DNA of 29,473 bases from contig CAAFYX010000055.1 in the NCBI GenBank assembly GCA_900767375.1, forward strand, positions 1-29,473. The letters are read 5' to 3'. This stretch comes from Rikenellaceae bacterium. GTDB taxonomy: Bacteria; Bacteroidota; Bacteroidia; Bacteroidales; UBA932. The notes below the pieces were generated by a model, which was not told the origin of the DNA, did not search any database, and saw only the letters and a list, made by a program, of their open reading frames with translations. A program made the translations under genes and the position numbers. Within the stretch, counting starts at the first letter, position 1, and the number at the start of each line of letters is the position of its first letter. Shown here in pieces: positions 24,903-29,473 of this stretch.

Positions 24903-25673
24903 CTACCAATTCTTCTCTTTCTGGCGGGACTGGAGGATCGCCGCCTTTTCCTTGTTCACCTTGTCCTGGGTCTCCTTTTCCTTGGGCTGGACAGCCTGGA
25001 GCATCTGCTGGGCCTGCTGCGGGGAAATCTTGGACTCCTGAGGCTGCTGGCCCTGATTCTGATCCTGCTGGTCCCGGTTGTCCTGATTCTGGTCCTGATT
25101 ATTCTGATTGTCCTGCTGGTCCTGGTTCTGATCGTTCTGGTTCTGGTTCTGATCCTGATTCTGATCGTTCTGACCGCCACCTCCGCCGTTCTGCTGGTTC
25201 TGAAGCATAAGCTTGGCGTAGATGTAGTTCTCCTTGGCGTCGATGTCTCCCGGGCGTCTCAGGAGGGCTTCCTTGAAGGCCTCCACAGCCGCGGCATAGT
25301 CCTTCTTCTGAAGGGCGACATCGCCGAGGTTGTAGAAGTAATCGGCCGACCTGCCCGTCTGCTCCACCACCGCCTTGTCCTTTGCCAATGGCGCCGCCTG
25401 GACGGCTGCGGCGGATTCCTTCACCACTTCCAGCGACTTCCCGGCGCCTTCGAAGTCATTCTGACGATACAACGTATTGGCAAGGTTGTACTCCCCCGCC
25501 ATCGAGGTCGAATCCTTGACCACTGCCTTGCGGTAGTCGATCTCCGCCTCCTTGAAAGACTCCTTGCGGAACTTGCGGTTTCCTGCGCGCACGTCGTGCC
25601 TGTCCACCTGGCCGGCCGCCGTAAAGCTGCAGGCAAGTGCAAGGATCAAGGATATATAAAGGGTTTTCATCAT
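24903..25673 (-). CDS. batC: BatC, TPR protein with Asn/Gln/Asp-rich tract
   Basis: 256 residues: a signal peptide (about 1-21, AAGQ), TPR repeats at roughly 26-88 and 110-142 (DYFYNLGDVALQKKDYAAAVEAF...), then a low-complexity tract of Asn, Gln and Asp (about 158-210), and a conserved-looking charged tail ending EKNW. Bacteroidota BatC proteins have this layout; the TPRs are thought to hold partner Bat proteins in the periplasm. The start Met overlaps the batB stop (TAATG), with a second Met directly after it, so translation is probably coupled. The tract is encoded by near-repeats of GAT/CAG/AAC codons. Confidence 0.93.
   Translation of the reverse strand: MMKTLYISLILALACSFTAAGQVDRHDVRAGNRKFRKESFKEAEIDYRKAVVKDSTSMAGEYNLANTLYRQNDFEGAGKSLEVVKESAAAVQAAPLAKDKAVVEQTGRSADYFYNLGDVALQKKDYAAAVEAFKEALLRRPGDIDAKENYIYAKLMLQNQQNGGGGGQNDQNQDQNQNQNDQNQDQQDNQNNQDQNQDNRDQQDQNQGQQPQESKISPQQAQQMLQAVQPKEKETQDKVNKEKAAILQSRQKEKNW
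25034..25200. repeat. Low-complexity codon repeat inside batC
   Basis: Imperfect 6-12 bp repeats built on CTGATTCTG / CTGGTCCTG (plus-strand view) encode the Asn-Gln-Asp tract of BatC. Such tracts can change length by replication slippage; since units are multiples of three, the frame is usually kept. Confidence 0.8.
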
Positions 25674-26674
25674 TATTCAAACAGTTTTCTGCGGTGGCGT
25701 CTTTCGCCCACAAGCATTTCCAATATGAAGAAGAACAGAGCGGCTGCGAAGAAATACATATACTGCTCGTCGTACTCCTCGAACACCACGGAACTGAACT
25801 TCTCATCCTCAAGCTTCTCAAGGTCATCAATGATAGGATTCAGGCCGAACTCCTCGTTTCCGGCATGGACGTATGCGCCATTACCGGCAGAAGCCATCTG
25901 CTGCAAAGTGCTTTCATCAAGCCTGGTCACAACGATGTTCCCGTCTCGGTCCTTCATCAGGTCACCGTTCAGAGGGATAGGCTCTCCCTGGAGCGACCCC
26001 ACACCTATCGTATATACTTTGATGCCCATTTCCGCCGCCTGTCGGGCGGCGTCCACAGGATCATCCTCGTGATTCTCACCGTCAGTGATGACTATTATCG
26101 CCCTGCTCTTCTCGCTCTGGGCGCTGAAACTCTTTATGGCTGTGAGCACTGCGTCACCGATGGCGGTCCCCTGGACCGGAACTGACCCGGTGTTCACACT
26201 GCTCAGGAACATCTTCGCAGAGACGTAGTCGGTGGTGATAGGAAGCTGCACGAAAGAGGTTCCCGCAAACACTATCAGTCCTATCCGGTCATCCTGAAGA
26301 CGGTCCACAAGCCTGGAGATGGCCAGCTTGGCACGGTCGAGACGGTCAGGGGAATAATCCCTGGCAAGCATGGAATTGGACACGTCCAGACATATCATTA
26401 TCTCCGCGCCCTTAGCCTCGTGCTCCTTGAGCTTGACTCCCATCTGAGGGCGCGCCAGGCCGAGCACGAAACAGAAGAACGCCAGGCAGAACAGGACCAT
26501 GCGCACCCAGCTCTTGGACTTGGACCAGGAAGGCATCAGCTCCTTCACCAGCGCCTCGTCCCCGAGACGCGCGGCGCGCGAACGGCGCAGCCTGAGCCTG
26601 ACCGCGTGAGCGACAAGCAGCACGGGGATGAGCAGCAGCAGGAGCAGGAATCTGTATTGGGCGAACATTATCAT
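25673..26674 (-). CDS. batB: BatB, VWA-domain inner membrane protein
   Basis: Read from the ATG at 26674 (333 residues), which overlaps the batA stop as ATGA; an in-frame ATG further up (26698) lies inside batA, and another two codons downstream (26668) is also possible. N-terminal membrane segments (FLLLLLLIPVLLVAHAV and MVLFCLAFFCFVLGLA) precede a von Willebrand A domain with an intact MIDAS: DVSNS (97-101), a Thr in the TTDYVSA region and ITDGENHEDD. A C-terminal membrane segment (MYFFAAALFFFILEMLV) follows. The VWA domain should bind Mg and a protein partner. BatA and BatB are paralogues that lie side by side, as is typical. Confidence 0.95.
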   Translation of the reverse strand: MIMFAQYRFLLLLLLIPVLLVAHAVRLRLRRSRAARLGDEALVKELMPSWSKSKSWVRMVLFCLAFFCFVLGLARPQMGVKLKEHEAKGAEIMICLDVSNSMLARDYSPDRLDRAKLAISRLVDRLQDDRIGLIVFAGTSFVQLPITTDYVSAKMFLSSVNTGSVPVQGTAIGDAVLTAIKSFSAQSEKSRAIIVITDGENHEDDPVDAARQAAEMGIKVYTIGVGSLQGEPIPLNGDLMKDRDGNIVVTRLDESTLQQMASAGNGAYVHAGNEEFGLNPIIDDLEKLEDEKFSSVVFEEYDEQYMYFFAAALFFFILEMLVGERRHRRKLFE

Positions 26675-27654
26675 GGCAGCCTTCTGATTAAAATGCACAA
26701 AAGGAGCTCAAGCAGAAGGCATACCAGCGCTGCAAGGGCGTACCGTGGGAACAGTTCCTTGTAGACAGGGAAACTGTCGACGGTCGTGCGCGCCTTTTCC
26801 ATCCTGTTGATCTCGGAGTATATTTCAGCAAGCTTGGTATTGTCCGTAGCACGGAAATACCTGCCGCCAGTGGTCTCAGCAATATTCTGGAGAAGCTCCT
26901 CGTCGATTTCGACCTCAACGTTCTGGAGCTCCACACCCCAAGGGGTCATCACCGGATACGGAGCGGTGCCATTCGCCCCCACTCCAATAGTATAAACCCT
27001 TATACCATAAATCTTTGCAATCTCAGCAGCGGTCTGCGGAGAAATCTCTCCCCGGTTGTTCACGCCATCGGTCAGAAGGATGACGACGCGGCTCTTCGCA
27101 TCGGAATCCTTCATGCGCGCCACGGCGGTGGCCAGGCCGTTGCCGATGGCGGTGCCGTCCTCGATGAGGTCGGTCTGGACCTCCTTCATAAGGTTGATCA
27201 GAGTCGCACGGTCAGTGGTCAAAGGGCACTGGGTGTAGCTCTCACCGGCGAAAACGACTATGCCCATACGGTCTGTTGGACGCTGGGCTATGAACTCGAT
27301 GGCAATATCCTTCGCAGCGCTGATTCGGTCAGGGTTGAAGTCTCTGGCGAGCATACTCGTCGAAACGTCCATCGTAAGGACAATATCAATTCCTTCAGTG
27401 TCAATCTTTTCCATTTCGGAAGAAGACCGCGGGCGCGCGATGGCGACGATTATCAATGACAATGCGGCGATCCTCAGCGCGAACGGAAGATGGCGGGCGA
27501 AGGCCAGCACGCTGCCTCCCTCCCTCTTCCAAGGGACGATGGTGGAGACGCGCAGATGAGGTTTCCTCCCGGAGAGCTCCTGCCACACGTAATGCGCAAC
27601 CAGAAGAAGCGGAAGAACCAGAAGCCAAAGAAGATCGGGATACTCGAAAAACAT
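26671..27654 (-). CDS. batA: BatA, VWA-domain inner membrane protein
   Basis: 327 residues from the ATG at 27654, which shares one base with the upstream stop (TGATG); a GTG one codon earlier is the alternative. Two N-terminal membrane segments (LLWLLVLPLLLVAHYVW and ALRIAALSLIIVAIA) are followed by a von Willebrand A domain with the MIDAS motif DVSTS (96-100) and LLTDGVNNRG, and a C-terminal membrane helix (ALAALVCLLLELLLCIL). It is closely related to BatB along its whole length. The protein probably works in a membrane complex with BatB, BatC and BatD/E, perhaps assembled by a MoxR ATPase encoded beyond the right edge. Confidence 0.96.
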   Translation of the reverse strand: MFFEYPDLLWLLVLPLLLVAHYVWQELSGRKPHLRVSTIVPWKREGGSVLAFARHLPFALRIAALSLIIVAIARPRSSSEMEKIDTEGIDIVLTMDVSTSMLARDFNPDRISAAKDIAIEFIAQRPTDRMGIVVFAGESYTQCPLTTDRATLINLMKEVQTDLIEDGTAIGNGLATAVARMKDSDAKSRVVILLTDGVNNRGEISPQTAAEIAKIYGIRVYTIGVGANGTAPYPVMTPWGVELQNVEVEIDEELLQNIAETTGGRYFRATDNTKLAEIYSEINRMEKARTTVDSFPVYKELFPRYALAALVCLLLELLLCILIRRLP

Positions 27655-28667
27655 CACTCAGCCTCCTTCTTTTCATTGTTTACGCTTTCCTGCCCGATAG
27701 TTTCCTGGTAGGTGGCGGTGACGAAGCGGACCGCTGCCGGAAGGGCGCGGGCGTTGTCATCATTGTCAACGGTATGCTTTGCGAACTTGACGAAGTCGGC
27801 AAGTTCGAAGAGTTCCTTGGTCTCGGAGTAGAGGTCGGAGGCTATCCTTTCATTGCCCTTCAGGGCGTCGAAGATTTCGGCTGTGGTCATTTCGCAGGCG
27901 TCGATGTCGAACGTGCCTGCCATGTACTCGCGCAGGGTGTCGGTGATGCCGGAGTAGAAGGTCTTCTGCTTGTCGGGAGCCCAGTATTTGTCCCCGCGGA
28001 AATGGTCGAGCCTGCGCAGGGCGACGATGTATGGAGGGTCCTTGCGGACGTTCTCCCCAAGTCTGCGCGCCCTGCGCCTCCTGACCAATATAATCAGAAG
28101 GGTAATGATGGCAGCGAGGACCAAGGCTGCAGCCACATAAGGAATGACCTCCCGGGCAGTGAGAGGATAGCGGAACTGGTCCTTAATGTCGTGGATCTGG
28201 AATGTGGCGGTATCTATCTGGATGGTGGTCACATCCATTTCCAGGGCATCGAAGACCAGGGTATCGGTCTGTCCGTCGGGAGTCTGGCGGAGGACAGCGA
28301 TTTCAGGAAGGACATAGTGCCCCGCCTCGAAGGGAGCGATTATTACATCGCCCTTGATCCTGAACCTGGCGGAGCCGGCGGATTTGCGCCCGGCCTTGCT
28401 GGCGGAGAGGGTATCAAGCTGCCAGTTGCGCACTACAGCAAGGGTATCTCCGAAGGCTTCCGAATAGTCCTGGAAGCCGAACTGCGTCCCCTCCGCCACA
28501 TCGTCCAGCACGAAACCGTAGCTGAGCTGGTCGGCGATCAGGATGGAGTCGCGCTGCTCGAGGGGCTCCAGAAACGAGCCTTCCATCCGCTTCAGGCCCT
28601 GGGCCCGGACGGACAGCGAGCAGACGGCAAGCAGGGCCGCTGTGATTATGGTGACAATCCTTTTCAT
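27654..28667 (-). CDS. Bat-operon single-pass membrane protein (DUF4381-like position)
   Basis: 337 residues from the ATG at 28667, which overlaps the stop of the DUF58 gene as ATGA. The open frame runs further up, but that part lies inside the DUF58 gene, and only the chosen start yields a signal peptide (MKRIVTIITAALLAVCSLSV, cut near RAQ). A periplasmic region of about 150 residues is followed by one membrane segment (174-195), an Arg-rich stop-transfer (RRRRARR) and a cytoplasmic domain. That domain (about 230-309) contains FY..I...LREYMAGTFDIDACEMTTAEIFDAL and resembles the cytoplasmic module of BatD. Many Bat operons have such a gene between the DUF58 gene and batA. No enzymatic motif is visible. 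Confidence 0.85.
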   Translation of the reverse strand: MKRIVTIITAALLAVCSLSVRAQGLKRMEGSFLEPLEQRDSILIADQLSYGFVLDDVAEGTQFGFQDYSEAFGDTLAVVRNWQLDTLSASKAGRKSAGSARFRIKGDVIIAPFEAGHYVLPEIAVLRQTPDGQTDTLVFDALEMDVTTIQIDTATFQIHDIKDQFRYPLTAREVIPYVAAALVLAAIITLLIILVRRRRARRLGENVRKDPPYIVALRRLDHFRGDKYWAPDKQKTFYSGITDTLREYMAGTFDIDACEMTTAEIFDALKGNERIASDLYSETKELFELADFVKFAKHTVDNDDNARALPAAVRFVTATYQETIGQESVNNEKKEAE

Positions 28668-29473
28668 TTCTTGTTGAAGAACAGCATCAGTCGTTTGACA
28701 TAGTCCTCGCCGGTGGCGATGTCGACCGTATCTATCTGATATTTGTTGAAGAGGCGTGTTTCGTTCTGTCCGACCGTGCGGAACCACTCCGAATAGGAGT
28801 CGCGCATGCGGCGGCTGGAGGTATTGATCCATCCTTCCCCTCCGGTCTCGGAGTCCTTGACGTGGACGAGGCCGACGTCCGGGATTTCACGTTCGCGAGG
28901 GTCGTAGATCTTCATTACTGAAAGATCGTGGCGGTTCACGGCGACCTTCAGGGCATCCTCGTAGCGAGGGCTTCCGGAAGCGTCGACATCGAGCATGTCG
29001 CTCAGGAGGAAGGCTGTGCACTTCTTCTTGATGGCATTGGTAAGAAACCTGAGGGCCTCGGAGATGTCGGTGCCGTCGGAGGTCGGCTTGAACTCGATTA
29101 TCTGGCGGATGATATGCAGCAGATGGCTGCGCCCCTTCTTCGGAGGTATGAACTCCTCGACGTGGTCGCTGAAGAAGAGCGCGCCGACCTTGTCATTGTT
29201 CAGAATGGCTGAGAACGAGAGGACTGCGGCGATCTCGGCGATCAGGTCGCGCTTGGTCATGGTATCCGTGCCGAAGAGGCCGGAGCGGCTGACGTCGATC
29301 AGAAGCACCACGGTGAGCTCGCGCTCCTCCTCGAAGACCTTGACGTAAGGTGCGCGCAGGCGGGCCGTGACATTCCAGTCCATATTGCGCACATCGTCGC
29401 CGTACTGGTATTCGCGGACTTCGGAGAATGTCATACCACGCCCCTTGAAGGCGCTGTGGTATTCACCCGCAAA
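28664..29473 (-). CDS. DUF58 (VWA-like) protein, 5' end cut by the window
   Basis: The frame is open to the right edge, so 269 residues are seen and the N-terminus is missing. The visible part begins FAGEYHSAFKGRGMTFSEVR, the signature of the DUF58 family, followed by YGDDVRNMDWNVTAR. A VWA-like core follows, with LLIDVSRSGLFG in the MIDAS position and FLLSDMLD later. DUF58 proteins sit next to MoxR ATPases and VWA proteins and are thought to be part of a MoxR-dependent activation complex. No signal peptide can be judged. It overlaps the next gene by 4 nt. The moxR gene expected upstream would lie beyond the window. Confidence 0.94.
   Translation of the reverse strand, partial: FAGEYHSAFKGRGMTFSEVREYQYGDDVRNMDWNVTARLRAPYVKVFEEERELTVVLLIDVSRSGLFGTDTMTKRDLIAEIAAVLSFSAILNNDKVGALFFSDHVEEFIPPKKGRSHLLHIIRQIIEFKPTSDGTDISEALRFLTNAIKKKCTAFLLSDMLDVDASGSPRYEDALKVAVNRHDLSVMKIYDPREREIPDVGLVHVKDSETGGEGWINTSSRRMRDSYSEWFRTVGQNETRLFNKYQIDTVDIATGEDYVKRLMLFFNKK

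Noticed and set aside
25034..25200. Short repeats that might suggest a CRISPR array
   Set aside because: The units are too short and imperfect, lack spacers, and lie within a coding frame that encodes the BatC low-complexity tract.
26675..26698. An upstream start for batB at 26698
   Set aside because: It would place eight extra polar residues before the membrane segment and a 28-base overlap with batA; the ATGA overlap at 26674 is the pattern seen elsewhere in the operon.
28668..28832. A longer N-terminus for the Bat-operon membrane protein
   Set aside because: The extension lies within the DUF58 gene, lacks family character, and would bury the signal peptide.

Overview
The window looks like a piece of a Bacteroidales chromosome (phylum Bacteroidota), probably an uncultured gut-type lineage; this is inferred from gene content and promoter type. 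Supporting marks are the Bat (aerotolerance) operon, an OmpA with a Pro-rich linker, lipoproteins with an acidic stretch after the lipobox Cys, the PIN-PhoH ATPase, pyruvate phosphate dikinase, and several promoters of the Bacteroides type (TTG, 19-20 nt, TAnnTTTG) instead of -35/-10 boxes. There is no CRISPR array, prophage, transposase or tRNA gene that I can support.

Layout. Bases 1-300 hold two tandem promoters and the leader of what I take to be a 16S rRNA operon running off the left edge on the minus strand; the edge probably falls at the 16S gene. Then, on the minus strand, come groES-groEL (terminated at about 228-256) and glyA. A SpoU/TrmH RNA methyltransferase gene lies on the plus strand and shares a bidirectional terminator with ppdK (minus). 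phoH follows an AIR-synthase/PurL-like gene of unknown role on the minus strand. Divergent from these, folC and a 1707-residue alpha-2-macroglobulin-like protein form a plus-strand pair. A 0.4 kb gene-free stretch (16171-16581) is packed with hairpins and short repeats. Next, on the minus strand, are ompA with a small upstream lipoprotein gene, and a 1217-residue coiled-coil lipoprotein gene with a strong promoter and a structured leader.

The right end (22257-29473, minus) is a tightly coupled Bat operon, read in the order DUF58 protein (cut by the window edge), a single-pass membrane protein, batA, batB, batC and a batD-batE fusion. Neighbouring genes overlap by 1-4 nt or are 3 nt apart. The VWA proteins BatA and BatB, the TPR protein BatC and the BatD/E membrane protein probably build one inner-membrane complex whose periplasmic function is still unclear in the literature I know.

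The points most worth a second look are the in-frame BatD-BatE fusion with consistent topology, a cytoplasmic module shared by BatD and the upstream membrane protein, the rRNA promoter whose start site falls inside the groESL terminator, two hairpins with a conserved loop but different stems near 16.2-16.3 kb, the 5'-terminal stem-loop of the large lipoprotein mRNA, and the AIR-synthase-like gene beside phoH.
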